Shown in pieces: positions 8,020 through 16,508 of a stretch of 64,000 nt of DNA. This DNA is from JAFGMQ01 sp036733345. GTDB lineage: Bacteria; Desulfobacterota; DSM-4660; Desulfatiglandales; Desulfatiglandaceae. The notes beneath the pieces were generated by a model, which did no database searches, was not told where the DNA came from, and worked only from the letters and a program-made list of their open reading frames with translations. The position numbers were made by a program, and so were the translations under genes. Each line of letters opens with the position of its first letter. Positions within the stretch are counted from its first letter, which is position 1. Location: NCBI GenBank assembly GCA_036733345.1, contig DAINAR010000008.1, positions 1 through 64,000 of the forward strand. Direction: 5' to 3'.

Positions 8020-9540
8020 ATGAAACTTGGAAAACTAATTGCAGATTTAAATGTGCTTGATTTTCATGCTGATCCTGAAATGGATATAAAGGGTCTTGCA
8101 TATAACTCTCTGAACGTAAAACCCGGTTTTTTGTTTGTTGCGATTAAGGGAAATTCCCAAAATGGCCATAATTTTATGGAAGACGCAATCAGGAATGGCG
8201 CTGTGGCACTTGTTGGAGAAAATTTCAAGGATTTCAATACACAAATTGCAAGGATAAAAGTTCCGGACTCTCGTGAGGCGCTTTCAGGTATTGCTGCAAA
8301 TTTCTATGATCACCCATTTAATAAAATAAACCTTGTAGGAATTACAGGCACTAACGGGAAAACCACCACAAGCTATGTCCTGGAGTCCATACTTCTGGCA
8401 TCGGGTGCTGTACCTGGGATCATAGGCACTGTAAACTACCGTTTGCCAGGACTTACATTGCAGGCCCCTGTAACAACACCCGAGTCCCTGGATCTTATTC
8501 AGATATTGCGTATAATGGCCGATAAGGGTGTAACTCATACGGTTCTGGAGGTTTCCTCACACGCCCTGGATCAAAAAAGAGCTAACGGCTGTCCTTTCCG
8601 CGTGGTTATTTTTACAAATCTATCAAGGGATCATCTCGATTATCACCAATCCATGGAAGCATACTTTAAGGCTAAAAGCCTTCTTTTTCGTGATATTTCT
8701 AAAAAACTTCCCAAAAATTTTACAAAGGCAGTTATTAACCTGGATGACCCAAAAGGAAAAGAACTAGCAGGATTATCTGACTTCCCCGCCTTGACATACG
8801 GCTTAGGAAAAAACTGCGATATTAGAGCAGATCAAATCCATGCAGATAAAAACGGTCTGACAGCCTGCCTGAAAACTCCTTCAGGAAAATTGAATGTTCG
8901 CTCTTCCCTTATAGGAACTTACAACATTTATAATATCCTGGCCGCTTCTGCCGCAGCATTCTGTATGGATATTGACCTTAAAAGCATAGCTAAAGGCATT
9001 GAAAACATGAAGGGAGTTCCAGGACGTTTGGAATTAGTTAAAGACAGGACTATTCCAACTGTTTTAGTTGATTATGCGCATACCCCTGATGCCCTTAAAA
9101 AGGCATTAAAGGCAGTTAAAGGGATTGTTGCCGGGAAACTGATTACCGTATTCGGGTGTGGAGGAGACAGAGACAAAGGCAAGAGGGGCAAAATGGGTCG
9201 AGTTGCAGGAAAAAGCAGCGACTTTGTAATCGTTACTTCAGACAACCCGCGAACAGAAGACCCTGAAGCCATCATAGCGCAAATTGAGAAAGGCATAAAG
9301 GAATGTGGCCTCAATAACCTGGCAAACAATAATAACAGGCGAATGCATGGATATATCATTGAAACAGACCGAAAAAAGGCAATCTGGAAAGCTATTGAAA
9401 TGGCGGGAAAAAGTGATTTGGTCATGATTGCTGGAAAAGGCCACGAAGACTACCAGATAGTTGGAAAAGAAAAAAGGCATTTTGATGATAGAGAAGTTGC
9501 AATAGAAGCCTTAAATAAATTTGGAATCCGGGATATATAA
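8020..9540 (+). CDS. murE: UDP-MurNAc-L-Ala-D-Glu:meso-diaminopimelate ligase
   Basis: 506 residues, a Mur ligase with three domains. The ATP loop GITGTNGKTTT lies at about residues 107-117. The central-domain motif LEVSSHAL and the catalytic TNLSRDHLDYH follow. The C-terminal DNPR motif (residues 408-411) is the meso-diaminopimelate recognition signature, so this organism's peptidoglycan is predicted to be A1-gamma, as in Gram-negative bacteria. It ends in TAA directly followed by the ATG of murF with no gap, implying translational coupling. Confidence 0.96.
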   Translation: MKLGKLIADLNVLDFHADPEMDIKGLAYNSLNVKPGFLFVAIKGNSQNGHNFMEDAIRNGAVALVGENFKDFNTQIARIKVPDSREALSGIAANFYDHPFNKINLVGITGTNGKTTTSYVLESILLASGAVPGIIGTVNYRLPGLTLQAPVTTPESLDLIQILRIMADKGVTHTVLEVSSHALDQKRANGCPFRVVIFTNLSRDHLDYHQSMEAYFKAKSLLFRDISKKLPKNFTKAVINLDDPKGKELAGLSDFPALTYGLGKNCDIRADQIHADKNGLTACLKTPSGKLNVRSSLIGTYNIYNILAASAAAFCMDIDLKSIAKGIENMKGVPGRLELVKDRTIPTVLVDYAHTPDALKKALKAVKGIVAGKLITVFGCGGDRDKGKRGKMGRVAGKSSDFVIVTSDNPRTEDPEAIIAQIEKGIKECGLNNLANNNNRRMHGYIIETDRKKAIWKAIEMAGKSDLVMIAGKGHEDYQIVGKEKRHFDDREVAIEALNKFGIRDI

Positions 9541-11031
9541 ATGTCGGCTCAATGGGGAAAAATAACTCCTGAAGAAATAGTTAATCCTATATCAGGGGTG
9601 ATAGAGTTTGAAGCTGAACCCTGCGCCCTGGGAAGTTCTAATAACTTTATTCCGGGAATCAGTACTGATTCAAGGAATATATCACCCGGCATGTTTTTCT
9701 GGGCCTTAAGAGGAGAACAATATAACGGACACGATTTTTGCCGGAATGCCATTGAAGAATCCGCCGCAGGAATCGTTGTGGAAAAGGAATGGTGGAATAA
9801 GAATTGGAGTGAATTTATCGTCGGATCAAGCCTTCATGCCTCTAATAAGCGAGGTCTGGTTGTCATATCAGTAGAGGATACATTAAAGGCACTCGGTGAT
9901 CTCGCAGGTTGGTGGCGTCGTAATCACAATGCAACGGTGATAGGCATTACAGGCAGTGCCGGGAAAACTACCACAAAGGAGATGACGGCGAATATACTCG
10001 AGCAGAGAAACAAGACATTAAGAAATCAGGGAAATTTCAACAACCTTATTGGATTGCCTCTAACACTGCTTCAACTGGATGATGAATATCGAAATGCAGT
10101 TCTGGAAATGGGCATGAATCATCCTGGAGAAATCGCACGTCTGACTAAAATTGCAGATCCGCATATCGGTTTGATAACAAACGTGGGGATGGCCCATGTT
10201 GAAGGACTTGGAAACCTTGAGGGGATTCTAAGTGCAAAGTGGGAGTTGGTTGAGAATATGTCTCCTGAGGCCAGAATTATTCTGAATGGTGATGATGAGT
10301 TGCTGAAAAAAAGAGCGGCTGCATCTCGCAGGGAAATAGTAACCTTTGGCCTGGATAAAACAAATGACGTGAGAGCGATTAATATAACAAATTTAGGAGT
10401 AAAAGGCATCCGGTTTGATATTGATTTTCACGGAAAAACCTCTGCCGCAGAACTCTCTGTACCAGGGATTCAAAATGTATCTAATGCACTTGCTGCCTCA
10501 GCTATAGCTATTTGCCTTGATGAGCCTCCAGCCGGCATTGCAGAGGGCCTTTTGCGTTTTACAGGTATAAAAGGTCGCTTTATGGCAATTCGATTGCCGG
10601 AAGGTATTGTGATTATTGATGACACCTATAATGCCAACCCGCTGTCCTTGAAAGCGGCCTTTAATTCTATTGAAGATATGCTTCAAAAAGACGCAGGCAG
10701 GATAATCGTTGGGCTTGGCGAAATGATGGAACTGGGTGACCAAACGGTTACAGCTCATAAAGAGGCGGGTCGAAGTGTAGCTGAACTTAATCCTTTTCAT
10801 TTTCTTGCAATGGGAAGACATGCAAATGAAATGATTCAGGGTGCACTCGAAGCAGGCATGCCTCAAAACAGAATGGAAATCGTTAAAACGCATGGAGAGA
10901 TGATTCAAAGTATAAATGATAAAATGAGAGAGGGAGATTTAATCTACCTCAAGGGCTCAAGAAAAATCGAGATGGAAAAGGTGGTTGAAGGTCTAAAATC
11001 AATGACATCTCGATCTGAAGGCGTGAGCTAA
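9541..11031 (+). CDS. murF: UDP-MurNAc-tripeptide--D-alanyl-D-alanine ligase
   Basis: 496 residues. It adds D-Ala-D-Ala to UDP-MurNAc-tripeptide, completing the cytoplasmic pentapeptide precursor. The N-terminal domain is followed by the ATP loop GITGSAGKTTTKEM (from residue 135, Lys142), NLIGLPLTLL, LEMGMNHPGEI and the IDDTYNANPLS motif of the C-terminal domain, all typical of MurF. The start codon abuts the murE stop. D-Ala-D-Ala must come from a ddl gene elsewhere, because none lies in this cluster. Confidence 0.96.
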   Translation: MSAQWGKITPEEIVNPISGVIEFEAEPCALGSSNNFIPGISTDSRNISPGMFFWALRGEQYNGHDFCRNAIEESAAGIVVEKEWWNKNWSEFIVGSSLHASNKRGLVVISVEDTLKALGDLAGWWRRNHNATVIGITGSAGKTTTKEMTANILEQRNKTLRNQGNFNNLIGLPLTLLQLDDEYRNAVLEMGMNHPGEIARLTKIADPHIGLITNVGMAHVEGLGNLEGILSAKWELVENMSPEARIILNGDDELLKKRAAASRREIVTFGLDKTNDVRAINITNLGVKGIRFDIDFHGKTSAAELSVPGIQNVSNALAASAIAICLDEPPAGIAEGLLRFTGIKGRFMAIRLPEGIVIIDDTYNANPLSLKAAFNSIEDMLQKDAGRIIVGLGEMMELGDQTVTAHKEAGRSVAELNPFHFLAMGRHANEMIQGALEAGMPQNRMEIVKTHGEMIQSINDKMREGDLIYLKGSRKIEMEKVVEGLKSMTSRSEGVS

Positions 11032-11044
11032 GGAGACTGGAGCC

Positions 11045-11431
11045 ATGGTTAAAGCAAAAAAGATACTTGTTGTGGATGACGAGAAGGGAATACGTTTCCT
11101 CCTCTTGGATTTCCTTTCAAGCGAAGGGTTCGATGTAAGGGTAGCAAAGGACGGACAGGAATCCCTTGAAATTTTGGAGAGAAGTAATTTCGACCTGGTA
11201 ATTACAGATATCAATATGCCCGGAATGGATGGTATCTCAATGCTGAAAACCATGAAGAAGGCCGGACGTAAAGAAAAGGTTATACTTATGTCTGCCAGCC
11301 CTTTTGATGAAAAAAATTTAGAACCTGAAATTCCCTCTGTGGCAAAGCATCTTCACAAACCGTTCAAACTTGATGATTTTCTGGGAGTAGTGATTGATGC
11401 CATGGATAGCAAAATCAGCTTGTCTATGTAG
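11045..11431 (+). CDS. Single-domain response regulator (CheY-like receiver)
   Basis: 128 residues consisting only of a receiver domain. All phosphorylation residues are present: Asp11 and Asp12 (VVDDE) for Mg2+, Asp55 (VITDINMPG) as phosphoacceptor, Ser83 (ILMSAS) as the switch Ser/Thr, and Lys105 (HLHKPF). There is no output domain. It sits between murF (13-base gap) and mraY (41-base gap), where dcw clusters do not normally carry a signalling gene. The ribosome site is AAGGAG. A role in linking envelope synthesis to a signal is possible but is inference from position only. The cognate kinase is not in the window. Confidence 0.92.
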   Translation: MVKAKKILVVDDEKGIRFLLLDFLSSEGFDVRVAKDGQESLEILERSNFDLVITDINMPGMDGISMLKTMKKAGRKEKVILMSASPFDEKNLEPEIPSVAKHLHKPFKLDDFLGVVIDAMDSKISLSM

Positions 11432-11472
11432 AAAGCCTTTTGGCTGTCAGCTAAAAAAAGGTGACCCTGCTA

Positions 11473-12552
11473 ATGCTTTATAAACTTATATATCTTTTTC
11501 ATATTGATTTTTCATGGCTGAATGTTTTCAGGTATATAACCTTCAGAACGGTGCTCTCTACACTGACCTCGCTAATACTGTGTTTCCTTTTCGGATCCTG
11601 GGTGATAAAAAAACTTGGCTCAATGAAAGTAGGCCAGTTTATAAGAGATGACGGCCCCCCTGATCATAAACGCAAACAAGGTACCCCCACAATGGGAGGC
11701 CTCCTGATTCTTCCTTCCGTAATATTTTCCGTTTTTCTTTGGGCCGAGCCGATAAATATCTATATCTGGATCATCATATTTGTACTGCTCTCTTTTGGCG
11801 GTATCGGATTTGCGGACGATTACCTGAAGATGTCCAGGAAAAACAGCCATGGACTTACCGCTGCATCAAAATTCATGTTCCAGGTCCTTGTTTCATTTAT
11901 TGTTGCCCTTGTACTTTACTTTTACCCCGATTTTGATCTGCACTTAAATGTTCCGTTTCTAAAAAACTTGTCTCCTGATCTTGGGCTCTGGTTTATTCCA
12001 GTAACCATTTTCATTATTGTCGGTACTTCTAATGCTGTTAATCTAACTGATGGACTTGATGGGCTTGCAATCAGCCCTTTGATTGTAGCCTTCGGCAGTT
12101 ACCTGGCTTTTTCCTATCTCTCAGGACACATAAAAATATCCTCCTATCTGCAGATACCTTACCTTGCCGGATCAGGTGAAATATCAGTTGTCTGTGGAGC
12201 TCTGGCAGGTGCAGGGCTGGGATTCCTGTGGTACAACGCCTATCCTGCAGAGATCTTTATGGGGGATGTTGGATCGTTGCCACTTGGGGCGGTTTTAGGA
12301 ACAGTCGCCATTATTACAAAACAGGAACTTGTGCTTATTCTTGTAGGCGGCCTATTTGTTTTTGAAGCGCTTTCTGTAATTTTTCAGGTTGTATATTTCA
12401 AGATGACACGCGGCCAGAGGATTTTCAAAATGGCACCCATTCATCATCATTTTGAATTAAAAGGGTGGCCGGAGCCGAAGGTAATCGTTCGTTTCTGGAT
12501 AATCGCCATTGTTCTGGCATTACTTTCATTTGCCACACTTAAATTAAGATAA
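11473..12552 (+). CDS. mraY: Phospho-N-acetylmuramoyl-pentapeptide-transferase
   Basis: 359 residues with about ten transmembrane helices. It transfers phospho-MurNAc-pentapeptide to undecaprenyl phosphate to give lipid I at the inner membrane. Conserved blocks are LNVFRYITFRT, GTPTMGGLLIL, the Asp pair in FADDYLKMSRKN, NAVNLTDGLDGLA, MGDVGSLPLGA and MAPIHHHFE. I start at the ATG of MLYKLIYLF because AAGGTGA is 9 bases upstream. A GTG at 11461 lies inside that ribosome site. murD follows after 85 bases. Confidence 0.96.
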   Translation: MLYKLIYLFHIDFSWLNVFRYITFRTVLSTLTSLILCFLFGSWVIKKLGSMKVGQFIRDDGPPDHKRKQGTPTMGGLLILPSVIFSVFLWAEPINIYIWIIIFVLLSFGGIGFADDYLKMSRKNSHGLTAASKFMFQVLVSFIVALVLYFYPDFDLHLNVPFLKNLSPDLGLWFIPVTIFIIVGTSNAVNLTDGLDGLAISPLIVAFGSYLAFSYLSGHIKISSYLQIPYLAGSGEISVVCGALAGAGLGFLWYNAYPAEIFMGDVGSLPLGAVLGTVAIITKQELVLILVGGLFVFEALSVIFQVVYFKMTRGQRIFKMAPIHHHFELKGWPEPKVIVRFWIIAIVLALLSFATLKLR

Positions 12553-12637
12553 GTCGAATTAAGGCAGCTAATAAAAAAATGAAAAGTCTGAATATCAAAC
12601 AAAAAATAAAAACATTGAATCCCCAGGGGAAAAGTAA

Positions 12638-14017
12638 ATGAAAACATTACCAACCTTCGGAGGCATTCAATATACCAAATTCCTTATTGTGGGGCTGGGG
12701 ATATCAGGCCTTTGGATGGCCCGGTTACTAGGTAAGAAAGGTGCTGAAATAACAGTAAGTGAACTGCGGCCTGAAACTGATCTGGATGCTGATCTTTGCA
12801 GGGAGATCAGGGATCTTGGAGCTAATCTGGAGACAGGAGGGCATAATGAGGATTCTTTTTTTAAAAGTCAAATGATCATAATCAGTCCAGGTGTTCCCCA
12901 TGACAGTGAAATTCTTCTTAAGGCAAAAAAAAGAAATATCCCTGTAATTGGCGAATTGGAATTTGCAAGTCGCATGATTGATACACCAATCATTGCAGTG
13001 ACCGGAACCAACGGGAAGTCAACTGTTACAGCTTTTTTAGGAAATTTACTCGAAAACGCAGGGCTTGAGGTCTTTGTAGGCGGTAATATCGGAACGCCTC
13101 TCGCTGCTTATGCTGCCAGTGAAAAAAAGGCAGATTACCTGGTTATAGAGGCAAGCAGCTTTCAATTGGATACGATCGAAACCTTCTGCCCTTTTGTTTC
13201 AGTCATTCTGAATATTTCTCCTGATCATTTGGACCGTTATCCCAGTTATGAAGCATATGTGCAATCCAAACTGAAAATATTTAAGAATCAGGTTCAAGGT
13301 CAATATGCCATATTTAATGATGAAGATGAAAATCTTCATTCTCAAAGACTGGATTCGGGAGTTTCTGTTTTACTTTACGGGAAGGAAAAGTCAAAAGGTC
13401 GGCATGCCTTTATCGAAAATGACAGAATCATAGCCTGCATTGATGAAGAGAAAAGCGAATCCTTTTCTCTCCGCTCCTTCAACCTGCCAGGACTCCATAA
13501 CCTTGAAAATCTTCTGGCCGCAGTAATTGTTGGCCAGGTGCTTGAAATAGATATCTCAGTAATACAGAAAACCATTAACGAATTTAAAGGCCTGCAGAAC
13601 AGACTTGAATATGTGGGGGAAATTAATGGGGTGATGTTTTATAACGATTCCAAGGCCACAAATATTGATTCGGCCGTAAGGGCTATTTCGAGTTTTGACC
13701 ACCCCCTTGTTCTCATTGCCGGAGGGCGTCATAAGGGATCAGATTATGATCCACTTGTTGAAGCAGCGAATACTAATGTCAAAGCAGCTGTTTTAATCGG
13801 AGAAGCAAAGGAACTGCTGGCCGAATCATTTAAAGGGATTATCCCCTGCAAAACGGCTGATGATATGTTCAGAGCAGTATCAATGGCATTTTCTATGGCG
13901 AAACCGGGAGATATTGTGCTGCTGGCACCTGCATGTTCAAGTTTTGATATGTTTTCAGACTATTCTCAAAGAGGAATGGTTTACAGAACTGCTGTTGAGA
14001 GGCTGAGTCGTGGCTGA
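12638..14017 (+). CDS. murD: UDP-N-acetylmuramoyl-L-alanine--D-glutamate ligase
   Basis: 459 residues. It adds D-glutamate to UDP-MurNAc-L-Ala. The N-terminal nucleotide-sugar domain begins with the GLGISGLWMARLL loop. The ATP loop is VTGTNGKSTVTAFLG (about 126-140), followed by EASSFQLDT, the catalytic LNISPDHLDRY, and the C-terminal YNDSKATNIDS plus LLAPACSSFDMF motifs. The start has AGGGGAAAAG upstream. The last codons overlap the GTG start of ftsW by 8 bases. Confidence 0.96.
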   Translation: MKTLPTFGGIQYTKFLIVGLGISGLWMARLLGKKGAEITVSELRPETDLDADLCREIRDLGANLETGGHNEDSFFKSQMIIISPGVPHDSEILLKAKKRNIPVIGELEFASRMIDTPIIAVTGTNGKSTVTAFLGNLLENAGLEVFVGGNIGTPLAAYAASEKKADYLVIEASSFQLDTIETFCPFVSVILNISPDHLDRYPSYEAYVQSKLKIFKNQVQGQYAIFNDEDENLHSQRLDSGVSVLLYGKEKSKGRHAFIENDRIIACIDEEKSESFSLRSFNLPGLHNLENLLAAVIVGQVLEIDISVIQKTINEFKGLQNRLEYVGEINGVMFYNDSKATNIDSAVRAISSFDHPLVLIAGGRHKGSDYDPLVEAANTNVKAAVLIGEAKELLAESFKGIIPCKTADDMFRAVSMAFSMAKPGDIVLLAPACSSFDMFSDYSQRGMVYRTAVERLSRG

Positions 14018-15113
14018 AAAAACAACAAAAAACCAGGGATATGATTTTCTCATCCTTATTCCGGCGCTATTGCTTGTTGCTCTGGGATTGGTAATTGTTT
14101 ACAGCGCAAGTTCAAATCTGGCCGCTCATCGGTTAGGCGACAGCTATTTCTATCTGAAAAGACAGACCGTATTCTGTATGCTGGGAATTAGTCTTATGAT
14201 TTGCGCAAAAAATATACCATGCATCATTTACTCCAAAATCGCATATCCCCTGCTTATTGTAAGTCTCTTTCTTCTGATTTTGCTCTTCTTTTCAGGATTA
14301 GGCCATGAAGTTAGCGGGGCCTGCAGATGGCTGCGATTCGGAGATTTAACATTTCAACCCTCTGAAATAGCAAAATTTTCTTTAGCTGTTTATATCGCAT
14401 ATTCCATGTCCAAAAAAGGTTCGAACATGGAATCATTTACCAAAGGTCTTTTACCCCATTTACTTGTAGCAGGCATCTTTATGAGCCTCATTGTTAATCA
14501 ACCGGATCTGGGTACAGCTGTTATTATAGGATGCTGGGTCTTTATACTGATGTTTGTAGGTGGTGTTAAGATCATCCATCTTCTTCTGCTTTTTATACTT
14601 TCAATACCACTTGTTTTATGGCTTATCTGGCAGGCCAGTTACCGCATAGATAGATGCCTGGCATTCATAAATCCATGGAAGGACCCAACAGGAATCGGGT
14701 TTCAAATTGTCCATTCTTTTTTGGCATTTGGCTCAGGGGGTCTTTGGGGGCTTGGATTAGGCAATAGTAAACAAAAATTGTTTTACCTGCCCGAGCCACA
14801 TACTGACTTTGCTTTGTCTATTGCCGGAGAAGAAATGGGTTTTCTGGGAATAACCTTTATTATCATGCTGTTCGGGGTACTTGTCATTCGTGGGATAAAG
14901 GTTGCTCTCAATGCCAGAGACCTTTACAGCACCTATTTGGCATTTGGTTTAATATGCTTTATTGCTCTTCAGGTCATTGTAAATATGGGTGTCGTTATGG
15001 GACTGCTTCCAACAAAAGGACTGGCACTGCCCTTCATAAGTTATGGAGGCACTTCTTTAGTAATGAATCTTATTTGCATAGGAATTTTACTGAACATATC
15101 ATCAAAAACATGA
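14010..15113 (+). CDS. ftsW: SEDS-family peptidoglycan glycosyltransferase FtsW
   Basis: 367 residues with about ten transmembrane segments. It polymerises lipid II at the septum together with FtsI. SEDS signatures are LTFQPSEIAKFSLAVYIA, NQPDLGTAVII, PHTDFALSIAGEEMGFLG and the closing GLALPFISYGGTSLVMN. The GTG start overlaps the end of murD. A 147-base gap separates it from murG, one of the few breaks in the cluster. Confidence 0.95.
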   Translation: MAEKTTKNQGYDFLILIPALLLVALGLVIVYSASSNLAAHRLGDSYFYLKRQTVFCMLGISLMICAKNIPCIIYSKIAYPLLIVSLFLLILLFFSGLGHEVSGACRWLRFGDLTFQPSEIAKFSLAVYIAYSMSKKGSNMESFTKGLLPHLLVAGIFMSLIVNQPDLGTAVIIGCWVFILMFVGGVKIIHLLLLFILSIPLVLWLIWQASYRIDRCLAFINPWKDPTGIGFQIVHSFLAFGSGGLWGLGLGNSKQKLFYLPEPHTDFALSIAGEEMGFLGITFIIMLFGVLVIRGIKVALNARDLYSTYLAFGLICFIALQVIVNMGVVMGLLPTKGLALPFISYGGTSLVMNLICIGILLNISSKT

Positions 15114-15177
15114 ATAAAGCTTATTTTAATTGAATATAATTTTATTAAGTAATATTACAACAAAAGTAAAGGACTAA

Positions 15178-15267
15178 ATGGAAACCGGCTTATTATATTA
15201 TACTGAATTTATAACAAATAAACCTTCTTTTACAGGTTATTTTATGATTCAGGTGTTTAAATGTTAG
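15178..15267 (+). CDS. Candidate leader peptide overlapping the murG start
   Basis: A 29-codon reading frame starts at ATG 15178, which has a good AAAGGA four bases upstream. Its TAG (15265-15267) overlaps the murG ATG at 15261. The peptide (METGLLYYTEF...) has no recognised motif. The geometry suggests translational coupling: ribosomes ending the leader could re-initiate at murG, which has its own AGGTG. It could also be a chance frame in an AT-rich gap. Confidence 0.4.
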   Translation: METGLLYYTEFITNKPSFTGYFMIQVFKC

Positions 15268-16385
15268 CTAACAGGCATCGTACTGATAAGAAGTCAAAAC
15301 ATCGTTTGGTCATAATTGCGGGTGGCGGGACCGGAGGGCACCTTTTCCCGGGAATAGCCATTGCGATTGAATTGAAAAAAAGATTTGAAGCCTCTGATAT
15401 CCTTTTTGTCGTTGGACGCAAAAGGATGAATCAGGAGATATTGTTTAATTATGGATACAAATCGACCCATATTGATGTGGAAGGTTTAAAGGGGAGAGGT
15501 TGGCTTAATCTGTTTGCAGGGCTTTGGAAAATGCCAAAAAGTTTGATTCAGGCGATGATAATTATCAAAAAAAAATCACCCTGTATGGTTATCGGGATGG
15601 GAGGATATTCATCCGGGCCAATGTGTCTGGCTGCGAAATTAATGGGAATAAAGACAGCAGTACATGAACAAAACTCATATCCTGGAGTAACAAATCGGAT
15701 ATTATCAAGATTTGTGGACCGTGTATTTATCTCTTTTGAAGATAGCAAACCCTATTTAAAGTCCAGGGAAATTTTTTTAACAGGCAATCCTGTCCGAGAT
15801 GAACTTTTATCAACCGAAATTATAAAACATAAAGGAAGGGAACAATTTACTATCCTGGTCATTGGCGGAAGTCAGGGTGCTAAAGCTATTAATGATGCCT
15901 TTGTAGATGCTTTATCAATCATAAAAAAAGCAGGAAGGAATCCTCATGTAATCCATCAAAGCGGTGCAATGGATTATGAACGCCTGACCAAGGAATATGG
16001 AAATAGAAATATTCATGGTGACATCATGCCCTTTATTAAAGACATGGCAACTGCATATAACCGCGCTGATATAGTAGTTAGCAGAGCAGGAGCAACGACA
16101 ATCTTTGAACTGGCAGCAGTTGGCAGGCCCTCTGTTTTAATCCCATACCCTTACGCAACTAATAATCATCAGGAAATTAATGCCCGTTCACTTGTGCGGG
16201 CAGGCGGGGCTGAGATGATAAAACAGAAAGACTTAAATGGTGAAGTTCTGGCCAGAACTTTAATTAACTTTATGGATAATCCATCACTACTTCAAAACAT
16301 GGGTAAGAATGCCAAAAAAATCGCAAGGCATGATGCTGCTAAATTAATAGTAGACAGGCTCTCCGAATTGGATCTTTGCAATTAA
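15261..16385 (+). CDS. murG: Undecaprenyldiphospho-muramoylpentapeptide beta-N-acetylglucosaminyltransferase
   Basis: 374 residues, a GT-B glycosyltransferase on the inner face of the membrane that converts lipid I to lipid II. The glycine-rich GGGTGGHLFPGIAIA loop is near residues 22-36. Others are MGGYSSGP, HEQNSYPG, the UDP-GlcNAc site VIGGSQGAKAIN, and SRAGATTIFELAAVGRPSVLIPYP. The start codon overlaps a possible 29-codon leader peptide. The N-terminus has about 12 extra polar residues before the first strand. Downstream, a 123-base AT-rich gap precedes murC. Confidence 0.96.
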   Translation: MLANRHRTDKKSKHRLVIIAGGGTGGHLFPGIAIAIELKKRFEASDILFVVGRKRMNQEILFNYGYKSTHIDVEGLKGRGWLNLFAGLWKMPKSLIQAMIIIKKKSPCMVIGMGGYSSGPMCLAAKLMGIKTAVHEQNSYPGVTNRILSRFVDRVFISFEDSKPYLKSREIFLTGNPVRDELLSTEIIKHKGREQFTILVIGGSQGAKAINDAFVDALSIIKKAGRNPHVIHQSGAMDYERLTKEYGNRNIHGDIMPFIKDMATAYNRADIVVSRAGATTIFELAAVGRPSVLIPYPYATNNHQEINARSLVRAGGAEMIKQKDLNGEVLARTLINFMDNPSLLQNMGKNAKKIARHDAAKLIVDRLSELDLCN

Positions 16386-16508
16386 ATGATCCGTATAATT
16401 TCATGAGCCTGATCTCGAAAAATGAATAATAAGAACAAGTTTTAATTAAGTTTAATAATGTTAATATAATTTGAGTATTTAAATGCGTTAATTGGAAAAT
16501 TTCACGTT

